This document shows positions 1 to 7,338 of a stretch of 15,031 nt of DNA, piece after piece. Both the position numbers and the translations under genes were made by a program. The first letter of the stretch is position 1; every line of letters begins with the position of its first letter. Source of the stretch: a bacterium (lineage in GTDB: Bacteria; JAMCPX01); contig JAJYLM010000042.1 of assembly GCA_021787655.1 (NCBI GenBank), positions 1-15,031 of the forward strand, written 5' to 3'. The notes below the pieces were generated by a model. The model was not told the DNA's origin. It did not search any database and saw only the letters and a list, made by a program, of their open reading frames with translations.

Positions 1-2
1 AC

Positions 3-749
3 AGGGGGCTGGACGGCATCATCGTTGCCAACAACGCAGATCGGGAAGAGCTCCTTTCATTCACCGGGCTTGCCGGGCACCGGGTGAAGATCATTCACGC
101 GGGTGTCGATACCGGAAGGTTCAGGCATACCGGCGGTACCGAAGAGAACAGGCAGAAGTACGGCCTGCCGTCCGGGGTTCCGGTCGTGGGTAACATAGCG
201 AGGCGTTCGCCGGTCAAGGGACATGACGTGTTTTTCAAGGCTGCGCACCTGATCCATAACGAAGTTCCGGACGCCGTTTTTGTCACTGCAGGCGTCGATG
301 ATACGGTTTCCCTGGAGGCGCTCCGGGAGATGGCGCGCCAGGCAGGTGTGCTTGAAAAAACTGTTTTTCTCAATTATGTCGATACGGTCGAAGAACTGAT
401 CAACTGTCTCGATGTCGGGGTCGTGAGTTCCGTGGGTTCGGAAAATCATTCGCGTATAACCCTCGAGTATATGGCCTGCGGAGTACCGGTCGTCGGCTCC
501 CAGGTCGGTGACATAGCAGAACTCATCGATGACCGGAAGACGGGTTTTGTCGTCCGCCCCGGTGATTTTGTTGCGATGGCCGATGCCGTCGTCCGGCTGC
601 TCAAGGACCGCGAGCTGCGCGGAGTTTTCGGTTATACCGCACGCAGGCTTGTCGAGCAGCGGTTCTCGATCGATACGTTTGCCGAGCTAACCGAGTTGTT
701 TTACCTCGATGTTCTGCGCCGGAAACGGAATACTACAGCACAGGAATAA
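3..749 (+). CDS. GT4 glycosyltransferase, C-terminal part (5' end outside window)
   Basis: This is the C-terminal half of a GT-B fold glycosyltransferase, likely transferring a sugar from a nucleotide-sugar to a surface-glycan or LPS acceptor at the cytoplasmic membrane face. The frame is open from base 3 with no start codon that fits the family, so the N-terminal acceptor domain lies outside the window. What is visible is the donor-binding Rossmann domain: the family's NIARRSPVKGHD segment at the domain entry, then the EX7E signature (E-N-H-S-R-I-T-L-E) followed by YMACGVPVVGS and a GDIAELI loop, all typical of GT4. It stops with TAA nine bases before the GT9 gene, which implies co-transcription with it. 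The family call is secure; the sugar and linkage cannot be read from sequence. Confidence 0.9.
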   Translation, partial: RGLDGIIVANNADREELLSFTGLAGHRVKIIHAGVDTGRFRHTGGTEENRQKYGLPSGVPVVGNIARRSPVKGHDVFFKAAHLIHNEVPDAVFVTAGVDDTVSLEALREMARQAGVLEKTVFLNYVDTVEELINCLDVGVVSSVGSENHSRITLEYMACGVPVVGSQVGDIAELIDDRKTGFVVRPGDFVAMADAVVRLLKDRELRGVFGYTARRLVEQRFSIDTFAELTELFYLDVLRRKRNTTAQE

Positions 750-758
750 GGAAAGAAG

Positions 759-1808
759 ATGGGGGCACAGAGGAAAGAACACAGCGGATACCTGCTGATA
801 CACACGGGCCAGATAGGCGACAACCTGCTGACAACACCGGTCATTCGGAGCATTCGAAAGGCGGATCCCGGGGCGTATATCGCGTTCCTCACGACGCCCG
901 GGAACTATCACGTCTTCAGCTATAATCCTTACCTCGACGAGATCCTGATCCTCGACAAGTCCATGCCGGTTTCTGACTATACGCGCTTCCTTCTCAACCT
1001 CAGGAAGAGGAGGTTCGATGTCGTTCTCGACTACCTGTGCAACCCGAGGTCAGCGTTCATTACGTGGTTTTCTGACGCAGCACACCGGCTCGGGTATGAC
1101 CTCAGGTTCCGCACCTATGCTTACACGACGGTCGTCCGCCGGGATCCTGCGCCCAAGTACAGCGTCGATTTCAAGTACGACCTGCTCAGGGCGCTCGGCA
1201 TGGGTACCGACGGTTTTTCCCTGGACCTTGTCGTACCAGACGCAGCACACCGGTTTGCGGCCGAATTTATGGACAGCATACAGAAGACTGCCGGGCCTGT
1301 CATCACTGTTTCGCCGGTGAGCCGAAGGGCGTACAAGCAGTGGGATCCGGAGAAGTTCGCACGGCTTTCGGACATGCTGATCGGCAGTCTGAATGCAAAC
1401 CTGATCTTTTTGTGGGGACCTGGAGAGAAAACCTATGTGCAGCAGATCATGTACATGATGAAATACAAGCCCCACCTGTCCCCGCAGACGCCGACAATCA
1501 AGGAGCTTGGAGCGATTCTCAAGCGTGCGGACATGCACATCGGCAACGACAACGGAATCAAGCACATCGCCATTGCAATGGGTACGCCGACGGTCACGGT
1601 CCATGGACCAAGCGACCCGGTCAGCTGGGAACCTCCCGGCAGCCCTTTCCACGTGTGGATCAAGAAAGATACCGGGTGTGGCAAATGTACGCCGCGCAAC
1701 TGCCCGTACGACATGAAGTGCCTCGCTGCAATCCAGCCGGACGAGGTGTTCGGACTCGCAGAACTGCTGCTCAAAAAAATCAACGGTACGATCCGGAACG
1801 CCGGATAA
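759..1808 (+). CDS. GT9 family glycosyltransferase (heptosyltransferase-like)
   Basis: A 349-residue protein of the length expected for ADP-heptose:LPS heptosyltransferases (GT9), which add core sugars to lipid A on the inner face of the inner membrane. The N-terminus carries the family's phosphate-loop-like segment IHTGQIGDNLLTTPVIRSIR (residues 14-33). Around residues 262-290 is the donor-site run GNDNGIKHIAIAMGTPTV followed by HGPSDP. The C-terminus has the Cys cluster seen in many GT9 proteins (C307, C310, C315, C321, with CP and a hydrophobic I-x-P-x-E-V ending). The ATG at 759 follows a GGAAAG Shine-Dalgarno-like run. It sits 9 bases after the GT4 gene and 19 bases before the small membrane protein. 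The substrate could be heptose or another activated sugar; the family is clear, the exact acceptor is not. Confidence 0.9.
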   Translation: MGAQRKEHSGYLLIHTGQIGDNLLTTPVIRSIRKADPGAYIAFLTTPGNYHVFSYNPYLDEILILDKSMPVSDYTRFLLNLRKRRFDVVLDYLCNPRSAFITWFSDAAHRLGYDLRFRTYAYTTVVRRDPAPKYSVDFKYDLLRALGMGTDGFSLDLVVPDAAHRFAAEFMDSIQKTAGPVITVSPVSRRAYKQWDPEKFARLSDMLIGSLNANLIFLWGPGEKTYVQQIMYMMKYKPHLSPQTPTIKELGAILKRADMHIGNDNGIKHIAIAMGTPTVTVHGPSDPVSWEPPGSPFHVWIKKDTGCGKCTPRNCPYDMKCLAAIQPDEVFGLAELLLKKINGTIRNAG

Positions 1809-1827
1809 CCGCACAGGACACCACCCT

Positions 1828-2286
1828 ATGACACCAATTGACAAATGGATTGCAGTCGTCATCGCTACCATCAACCCGCTGGCAGGCAGGGCAATTGCGA
1901 TCCCCCTCGGTATGGGGTTCGGCCTGCCGGTTGTGCTGGTGGCAATCGTATCAGGCGTGAGCAACTTTGCCCTGGCAGCCGCCATGATCCTGCTGATCGA
2001 CCGGTTCGGTCACATTCAGTGGATCAAAAATTATATTGATAAGAAACGCGGTCAGAAAATCACGAAGTTTATTCAGGGAAAAGGGCTGCTGTATTCGGTC
2101 GTAGTCGGACCCGCTGTAATAGGAACATTTACCGTCATCCTCGTGTTTCAGGCACTCGGCGCAGATAAAAAGCGCATGGTGCTGTACAGTCTGATCAGCA
2201 CCATTCTCATAACGCCGTTACTTGCATGGATATTCCCGCTGTTCGCGGAATTCTTCAGGTACTACAAAAGCCTCCTGTACGGCTGA
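1828..2286 (+). CDS. Small polytopic membrane protein, possibly small multi-drug export family
   Basis: A 152-residue, very hydrophobic protein with about four membrane segments (roughly residues 7-30, 32-57, 87-110 and 117-141) and a basic loop (KKRGQKITK) around residues 72-80. The RAIAIPLGMGFGLP stretch near residue 21 and a glycine/proline break in the third helix (VVVGPAVIGTF) resemble the Pfam small multi-drug export family, whose members carry an E/R-GAIPL-type motif, but no acidic residue sits at the usual place. I therefore treat this as a weak family call and would not infer drug transport. The ATG at 1828 has only an AGGA about 9 bases upstream. The gene is 19 bases after the GT9 gene, so it is probably in the same transcript; its link to glycan synthesis is unproven. 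Confidence 0.6.
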   Translation: MTPIDKWIAVVIATINPLAGRAIAIPLGMGFGLPVVLVAIVSGVSNFALAAAMILLIDRFGHIQWIKNYIDKKRGQKITKFIQGKGLLYSVVVGPAVIGTFTVILVFQALGADKKRMVLYSLISTILITPLLAWIFPLFAEFFRYYKSLLYG

Positions 2287-2317
2287 GATCGGAACGATGG
2301 ATCCAGTCAGTGCGTTC

Positions 2318-2344
2318 TTGCCGGACCTGCTGGTTCCGGTGCAA
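2318..2344 (+). other. Imperfect hairpin in the gap before the DsbA-like gene
   Basis: The segment TTGC-CGGA-CC, loop TGCT, GG-T-TCCG-GT-GCAA folds into a roughly 10-base-pair stem with two small bulges. It lies 32 bases after the membrane-protein stop. No T-run follows on either strand, so it does not read as an intrinsic terminator; it could be an mRNA stability or processing element, or have no function. Confidence 0.35.
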
Positions 2345-2395
2345 CAAAACAGGAGACAAACCCCGGGAAAACTGGTATGAACCGCAGGATACCTT

Positions 2396-2403
2396 AAGGA
2401 GGT
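2396..2403 (+). promoter_or_regulatory. Strong ribosome binding site deciding the DsbA-like start
   Basis: AAGGAGGT is a near-perfect anti-Shine-Dalgarno match ending 4 bases before the ATG at 2408. A GTG at 2402 in the same frame overlaps this site and so cannot be the start. Confidence 0.75.
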
Positions 2404-2407
2404 GCGT

Positions 2408-3103
2408 ATGAAAGATAAGTATATATACGGATTGTCAAGCATCGTGGCTGCAGTGGTGTTAGGTCTGTTCATATGGTTTTCTGCCCGGGAAATCAGAACA
2501 GGTATGGAGCAAGGTTCGCTCCCGGCAGTACGGCATGCAGACAATCAACCTGCCGGGCCGCAGATGCAGCCGCCGGCGGATCCTTCGCGGCTGACGATCA
2601 AGGGCAGCCCCTTCGAAGGTAAGGAGGACGCTCCTGTCACCATGATTGAGTGCTCTGACTTCCAATGCCCGTTCTGTGCAAGATTCGCCGGGGATACACT
2701 CGGCCAGTTGAGGAATAACGAGATCAAGGCCGGCATTGTAAAACTGGTATTCAAAAACTTCCCCCTGCCGTTCCATCAGTTTGCTGAAAAGGCAGCCGAG
2801 GCAGCGGAGTGTGCAAACAAGCAGGGCAAATTCTGGCAGATGCATGATAAATTATTTCAATCAGACGGACGGCTCGATACAGACAGTCTGAAGTCCTACG
2901 CACAGCAGATAGGACTCGACACGAAGAAGTTCGATCACTGTCTTGACAGCGGAGAAACGGCGGGGTTGGTCAATGCAGACAAGCAGCAGTGTGCTTCTGC
3001 AGGGGTGCAGGGTACGCCGACGTTTTTTATCAACGGGAAGATGCTGGTCGGTGCCCAGCCGTATGACCGGTTCAAAAGTGCGATCGAGCAGGCCCGGCAC
3101 TAA
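2408..3103 (+). CDS. DsbA-family thiol-disulfide oxidoreductase, membrane-anchored
   Basis: A 231-residue protein with an N-terminal uncleaved-looking membrane anchor (about residues 7-25), a Pro/Gln-rich linker (about 35-60) and a DsbA/BdbD-type thioredoxin fold. The active site is CPFC at residues 87-90 in the context ECSDFQCPFC, and the cis-proline loop is GTPTFF (P204). Proteins of this family oxidise or isomerise disulfides in the periplasm. Other family hallmarks are KNFPLPFHQFA (116-126) and GKFWQMHDKLF (140-150) in the helical insert. Extra cysteines at 82, 135, 178 and 195 could form a second disulfide or a metal site. No DsbB or VKOR partner gene is in the window. It converges on gmk with a 30-base gap. 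Direction of the redox reaction is not decidable from the sequence. Confidence 0.9.
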   Translation: MKDKYIYGLSSIVAAVVLGLFIWFSAREIRTGMEQGSLPAVRHADNQPAGPQMQPPADPSRLTIKGSPFEGKEDAPVTMIECSDFQCPFCARFAGDTLGQLRNNEIKAGIVKLVFKNFPLPFHQFAEKAAEAAECANKQGKFWQMHDKLFQSDGRLDTDSLKSYAQQIGLDTKKFDHCLDSGETAGLVNADKQQCASAGVQGTPTFFINGKMLVGAQPYDRFKSAIEQARH

Positions 3104-3133
3104 GGTGTGACCAGGACCGGTAGTCCGGCCGGA

Positions 3134-3715
3134 TTAACGACCCGGGGGCCTGACTGAAGCCTCTGCCTTACCTATAATGGCCTTCACTGCGTCGATCGCG
3201 CGTTCGAGCATATCGTTGACCACGACGTAGTCATACCGTGGTGCCTGCTGCATTTCCAGGGTAACGCGCTGGAGCCTCTCGTCGAGACGGTCTGTTTCAC
3301 CGCGCATCCCGAGCCGCTCCCTGAGGACGTCGATCGACGGCGGCTTGATGAATATGGACACCGCTTCCGGATAGATGGCCTTGATTGCTGCAGCACCTTG
3401 TATGTCGATATCGATCACTGCGTTCTTGCCTGCCGTCGTAAGGGCGTCGATCCCCGCCCTTGGTGTCCCGTAACGGTAGCCGTTGATCTCAGCCCATTCC
3501 GCGAGACGGTTGTCTTCGATAAGATGCGTAAACGCCGGTTCATCCACGAAGTAGTGGTCAATGCCGTCGCGTTCTTCAGGCCTTTGTGCGCGGGTCGTGT
3601 ACGTTATGCATTGCCTGAGTCCGGGCATTTCGAGCAGGAGCCTGCGGATGACCGTTGTTTTGCCGGCGCCCGACGGCCCGGAGATAATGAATATCAGTCC
3701 TTTTTTGTCGGTCAT
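3134..3715 (-). CDS. gmk: Guanylate kinase
   Basis: Guanylate kinase phosphorylates GMP (and dGMP) with ATP to GDP in the cytosol. The 193-residue protein has the P-loop GPSGAGKT at residues 13-20, the GMP-binding YTTRAQRPEERDGIDHYF segment at about 39-56, the NGYRYGT motif at 78-84 and the arginine-rich lid LRERLGMRGETDRLDERLQR at 131-150. Length matches the family. I chose the ATG at 3715, which has an AGGA 7-8 bases upstream; an in-frame ATG at 3760 would add 15 unfamiliar residues and overlap yicC. The gene follows yicC by 25 bases, an arrangement common in bacteria, but the usual remA/DUF370 gene between them and rpoZ after gmk are both missing here. It is the last gene of the minus-strand run. 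Confidence 0.97.
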   Translation of the reverse strand: MTDKKGLIFIISGPSGAGKTTVIRRLLLEMPGLRQCITYTTRAQRPEERDGIDHYFVDEPAFTHLIEDNRLAEWAEINGYRYGTPRAGIDALTTAGKNAVIDIDIQGAAAIKAIYPEAVSIFIKPPSIDVLRERLGMRGETDRLDERLQRVTLEMQQAPRYDYVVVNDMLERAIDAVKAIIGKAEASVRPPGR

Positions 3716-3740
3716 TGTCAGTCCTGGTTCCGGTTCCCTG

Positions 3741-4613
3741 TTATTCCACGTTCTGTGCAAGTTCCTTGATGCGCTCGACGGCGTTCTTTGCGTCGATGAC
3801 CCCGGTTGTTATGTTTGCCTCGCCTGATTTTGAGCCGATGGTGTTGAGTTCACGGATGAATTCCTGCGTGAAAAATTCCAGTTTTTTGCCGATTGCGCCG
3901 CGTGTTTCGAGGAGCTGAAGAAAGGCCTTGATATGGGTCTGGATGCGTTTAATCTCTTCATGGATATCGACCTTGTCGATATAGTTTCCGACGATGACAT
4001 CCGCTGAAACCGTCACATCCGGCGATACACGGATGTCTTTCAGCCGGTCTGCTACTTTCAACCGGTACTGCTCGATGATACCGGGTATCCTGCCCTCGAT
4101 GTCCTTCACAATTGCCGCAATGGCCTCGATCTGCGAGATAAGCTCCTTTTTAATCTCCTGGCCCTCGGTGTCGCGCATGACCAGCGCTTTTTGTGCCGCT
4201 TCTTCCATGATGTTGATCATGTCGTTGACAGCGCTTTCATTGACCGGCTTATCTTCCTTGAGAAAGAATTCCGGGGAGTGGGTGAAAACGTCGATCGTTA
4301 CGCGTCCCCCGAGGTGGAGCGCTTTCTTCATAGTCTTCAGGAGTTCGATATAGAGGCCTGCCTTTTTGCTGTCGATGGTGAAGGGCCACCGCTGCTTGTA
4401 CTCGTAGTTTTTGATCGTCACGTTGAGAAAAACGCTGCCCCGGGAAAACCTGCTCTTCAGAGCACGGACGAGGGGAACTTCGAAGAGGGACAGTTCCTTG
4501 GGCAGCCGTACGTTCACGTCAAGGTATTTCCCGTTGAGTGTTTTCAGCTCGCAGGAGAGGCCGAATCCCTCGATAACCCCGGTCGAAATGCCGTAGCCCG
4601 TCATGCTCTTCAT
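3741..4613 (-). CDS. yicC: YicC/YloC family endoribonuclease
   Basis: A full-length (290-residue) YicC/YloC protein, a family of cytosolic endoribonucleases tied to sRNA and mRNA turnover. It starts with the family signature KSMTGYG, followed by LNGKYLDVNVRLPKELS (26-42). The C-terminal DUF1732 part contains DIHEEIKRIQTHI (216-228) and KKLEFFTQEFIRELNTIGSK (243-262), the best conserved stretch of the family, and ends in QNVE as most members do. The ATG at 4613 is preceded by GGGAGGGAG and overlaps the stop of the phosphohexomutase gene as ATGA, which suggests translational coupling. Having this gene between a sugar mutase and gmk places RNA turnover in the same transcript as glycan precursor synthesis; whether that has meaning is unknown. 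Confidence 0.95.
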   Translation of the reverse strand: MKSMTGYGISTGVIEGFGLSCELKTLNGKYLDVNVRLPKELSLFEVPLVRALKSRFSRGSVFLNVTIKNYEYKQRWPFTIDSKKAGLYIELLKTMKKALHLGGRVTIDVFTHSPEFFLKEDKPVNESAVNDMINIMEEAAQKALVMRDTEGQEIKKELISQIEAIAAIVKDIEGRIPGIIEQYRLKVADRLKDIRVSPDVTVSADVIVGNYIDKVDIHEEIKRIQTHIKAFLQLLETRGAIGKKLEFFTQEFIRELNTIGSKSGEANITTGVIDAKNAVERIKELAQNVE

Positions 4614-6010
4614 AAACTCCCTCCCGGTAGGGTGCCCAGACGCGCGATGAATTCGTTGACAAGCATGTCCGCTTTGTCCTGATCCCCGGCCTCGGCGTAG
4701 ATCCGAAGCACCGGTTCCGTTCCGGATGCCCGAACCATCAGGAACCCGCCGGTCTTGAAGCTGAACTTGCGGCCGTCCAGTTCATCCAGTTCATACTCTC
4801 CGAAACCCCTGAGCAGTGCGCCGGTGTTTTTTTGAATTATTTCGTCGATCGATCCGGATGCCGGGACAGAAATGTCCTTTCTCCGGTAGTAGTGCCTGCC
4901 GGTAATTGCGTACAGCCCGTCGACAAGCCCCCGGAGCGACTTTTTCCTTCCCAGCATCATTTGTGTTATCAGGATCCCGGCGAGCAGGCCGTCGCGCTCC
5001 GGAATGTGCGCTGCAATGCCGATACCGCCGCTTTCCTCGCCCCCGATCATGACGTTGCCCTGCTGCATAAGCTCGCAGATATACTTGAAGCCGATCTTTG
5101 TCGTATGGAGCTTCAGGTTGTAGTGCTCGCACAGCTTGTTGATCATACCGGTGCTCGAGACCGTCTTTGCAACCTCACCGTTCATGCCCATCTCTTCGAC
5201 GAGGTACATGATCATCAGTCCGAATACCCGGTGTGCGTCCACATACTCGCCATTTTCGTCCACGAGGGCTATTCTGTCTGCGTCACCGTCCAGAGCGATT
5301 CCGATGTCTGCCTTGTTGCTGACGACGGCTTCCTTGAGCGGCGCAAGGTTTTTTTCGACGGGCTCGGGGTTCGTTCCCCCGAACGACGGGTTCACGATGT
5401 TCCGGATCTCCACGACGTCATGACCAAGATCCCCGAAGATGTGTGCCAGCAGTCCCTGCCCGGACCCGTACATGGGGTCGATGACCACCTTGAGCTTCTT
5501 TTCATTGTGGAGTTTGCGGTTGATGAACCGCTCGATGTCCTGACGGTAGATATACCTGATGTCCATGGTCTCGTTGTAATCCCCGGGCGGCGTGTCCTCG
5601 TCCGGCGTTTTCGCAATAAGCGCGGAGAGCCGGTTTGTGACACTCGTTGGTACGGCTCCGCCGTAGTGCGACTTGAATTTGATTCCATTGTACCGGGGCG
5701 GGTTGTGGCTTGCCGTGATCATGACGCCGCCGTTGAAATGCATGCCCCGGGTCGCATTGGAGAGTACCGGAGACGGACAGAAGCTGTCAGAGAGCAGAAC
5801 CTCCAGTCCCTGCCGTGCCGCAGTGGACGCAGCGTGCTGCGCAAACTCTTTCGATAAGAAACGGGTGTCGTATCCGACGAGGAGCCGCCTGCCGTTGTTC
5901 TCACGGATGTACTGGGACAGTGCCCTGGTAATCCGCCCGACGGTTTGGAAGTCGAAGTCATAACCGATGATGCCGCGGTATCCCTCAGTTCCGAATGTAA
6001 TTGTACGCAT
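4610..6010 (-). CDS. Phosphoglucomutase/phosphomannomutase family protein (alpha-D-phosphohexomutase)
   Basis: A 466-residue alpha-D-phosphohexomutase, interconverting hexose-6-phosphate and hexose-1-phosphate to supply nucleotide-sugar synthesis. All four domain signatures are present: the phosphoserine loop TASHNPPRYNG (catalytic Ser101), the Mg-binding loop DGDADR (241-246), the sugar-specificity loop GGEESGG (323-329) and the phosphate-binding loop RASGTEP (427-433). The N-terminus FGTEGYRGIIG is typical. The GEESG loop is the form seen in PGM and PMM/PGM enzymes, so glucose-1-P and mannose-1-P are both possible products; GlmM is less likely. The ATG at 6010 has AAGGAA 6 bases upstream. 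It lies 14 bases after the sugar-phosphate transferase gene and overlaps yicC by 4 bases, which fits a glycan-precursor role. Confidence 0.93.
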   Translation of the reverse strand: MRTITFGTEGYRGIIGYDFDFQTVGRITRALSQYIRENNGRRLLVGYDTRFLSKEFAQHAASTAARQGLEVLLSDSFCPSPVLSNATRGMHFNGGVMITASHNPPRYNGIKFKSHYGGAVPTSVTNRLSALIAKTPDEDTPPGDYNETMDIRYIYRQDIERFINRKLHNEKKLKVVIDPMYGSGQGLLAHIFGDLGHDVVEIRNIVNPSFGGTNPEPVEKNLAPLKEAVVSNKADIGIALDGDADRIALVDENGEYVDAHRVFGLMIMYLVEEMGMNGEVAKTVSSTGMINKLCEHYNLKLHTTKIGFKYICELMQQGNVMIGGEESGGIGIAAHIPERDGLLAGILITQMMLGRKKSLRGLVDGLYAITGRHYYRRKDISVPASGSIDEIIQKNTGALLRGFGEYELDELDGRKFSFKTGGFLMVRASGTEPVLRIYAEAGDQDKADMLVNEFIARLGTLPGGSL

Positions 6011-6024
6011 GTCTGTTCCTTTCG

Positions 6025-7338
6025 TTATGGATTTATAAACAAGGTTTTCATGGTTTTCAACAAGATAAGCATGTCCAGCACGAGCGAGCGCTTCTTCAGG
6101 TAGTAGATATCGAACTTCAGTTTTTCGTAGGTGTCGTCGATCGAGGACGCATACTTATAGTTTATCTGGGCCCAGCCCGTTATCCCCGGTTTTACGATGT
6201 GCCGTATCTCGTAGTACGGTATCTTTTTTTTCAGGCGGTCCACGAACTCGGGGCGCTCCGGTCTCGGGCCCACGAAGGACAGGTCGCCCCGGATCACATT
6301 GACGAGCTGCGGCAGTTCGTCGAGATGGGTCCTCCGGAGAAACCTTCCGGCCGCCGTGATACGTTCGTCGTCCTCCTCAGCCCATTGAGGTCCTCCGGAC
6401 TCTGCGTCCTGAACCATGGTCCTGAATTTATACAAAATAAATTGTTTCTCATACCGGCCGACGCGCTGCTGCTTGTAAATGACACTGCCGCGGGACGTCA
6501 GTTTTATGGAGACCGCGACGATTGCAATCAACGGCAGTGCGGCAAGAGTCAGAACCGCTGCAAGGGCAAGTTCGACAGGCCGTTTCACCGTATCGAACAG
6601 GTAGTGCTGAACGGCAAGGTTCTCGATGACCCACGATTCCTCGAGTTCGCTGAGGGGGATCTTGCCGAAGGTCTCCTCGTAGAATGTCGAGACATCCTTG
6701 ACCGCTATGCCCCGGAACAGGGTATTGTAAATGTGGCGTACCAGCAGCTTGTCTTTCTTGATGTAATCCGGGATGACGAGGAGGTCCGTGGTCGAGAGTT
6801 TTTCGCCGAAGGTCGTGTCTATGGACTCGATCCTGTGCTGGATTCTGTAGCCGAGCTGCGGGTTACCGGTGATATAGTTGACCAGCAGGTCCTCGTCCCT
6901 GCTGCTGCCGATGATCGTTACCCTGAGCGGGGTCAGGGTTGTTGCCAGGACAATGTTGTATATATGCCTCCATGCATACTCCAGTGCGGTGAACAGAACA
7001 AAGAAAACGAAGAGGTTTGTTTTTGGTGAAACCCCGAACTCCGTGACGACGTAGAAGAAGACGATGGCGAGGAGAAACATGACGAGAATAATGAACGAGA
7101 AGTTCCTTTTGAAAATGAGGTTGTTCTTGAGGTTCTTCAGGTCGTAGAGGCCCCCGATATAAAAGAGGATGACCCAGACTGCGAACAGTATGGTAAACGG
7201 GACAAGATGATAGCGTATCAGCTCGTGGTAAAATCCGGCATGGTACCGCAGGATCAGCATGGCTACCAGGGAGATGTACATCAGGACGATGTCACCTGCG
7301 GCGAGCAGCAGAAGCTTCAGTTTGGATATATCGTTCAT
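6025..7338 (-). CDS. Polyprenyl-phosphate sugar-1-phosphate transferase (WcaJ/PHPT type)
   Basis: A 437-residue initiating enzyme for exopolysaccharide or O-antigen synthesis: it moves a sugar-1-phosphate from a nucleotide-sugar to undecaprenyl phosphate in the inner membrane. The N-terminal half has about four membrane helices (roughly 8-30, 45-63, 79-98, 108-130), then a CoA-binding-like Rossmann segment beginning LRVTIIGSS (138-146). A fifth hydrophobic segment (about 254-280) leads into the catalytic PHPT domain with KFRTM (304-308), RRTHLDELPQ (335-344), VGPRPE (356-361) and KPGITGWAQ (383-391). The start at 7338 is chosen because it forms an ATGA overlap with the upstream GT4 stop; longer starts run into GT4 coding sequence with no family match. 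Context with GT4 enzymes and a phosphohexomutase supports a polysaccharide pathway; the sugar is not known. Confidence 0.95.
   Translation of the reverse strand: MNDISKLKLLLLAAGDIVLMYISLVAMLILRYHAGFYHELIRYHLVPFTILFAVWVILFYIGGLYDLKNLKNNLIFKRNFSFIILVMFLLAIVFFYVVTEFGVSPKTNLFVFFVLFTALEYAWRHIYNIVLATTLTPLRVTIIGSSRDEDLLVNYITGNPQLGYRIQHRIESIDTTFGEKLSTTDLLVIPDYIKKDKLLVRHIYNTLFRGIAVKDVSTFYEETFGKIPLSELEESWVIENLAVQHYLFDTVKRPVELALAAVLTLAALPLIAIVAVSIKLTSRGSVIYKQQRVGRYEKQFILYKFRTMVQDAESGGPQWAEEDDERITAAGRFLRRTHLDELPQLVNVIRGDLSFVGPRPERPEFVDRLKKKIPYYEIRHIVKPGITGWAQINYKYASSIDDTYEKLKFDIYYLKKRSLVLDMLILLKTMKTLFINP

Noticed and set aside
1050..1985. A 311-codon minus-strand open frame opposite the GT9 gene.
   Set aside because: It is antisense to a clear GT9 coding sequence, has a non-protein-like Arg/His/Asp-rich composition and no family motif.
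2297..2380. A 27-codon open frame (ATG at 2297 to TGA) in the gap before the DsbA-like gene.
   Set aside because: No proper ribosome binding site, no recognisable composition and it spans the hairpin; it is likely chance.
3104..3133. Possible terminator between the convergent DsbA-like and gmk genes (GGAC/GTCC and CCGG/CCGG pairings).
   Set aside because: Stems of only four base pairs and no T-run on either strand.
3716..3760. An upstream in-frame ATG at 3760 as the gmk start.
   Set aside because: It adds 15 residues without family likeness, overlaps yicC, and the ATG at 3715 has the better-placed AGGA.
4832..5857. A 341-codon plus-strand open frame opposite the phosphohexomutase gene.
   Set aside because: Antisense shadow of a gene whose four catalytic loops are intact; the frame shows no motif.
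6001..7029. A 342-codon plus-strand open frame opposite the sugar-phosphate transferase gene.
   Set aside because: Antisense shadow; the minus-strand protein has all PHPT motifs.
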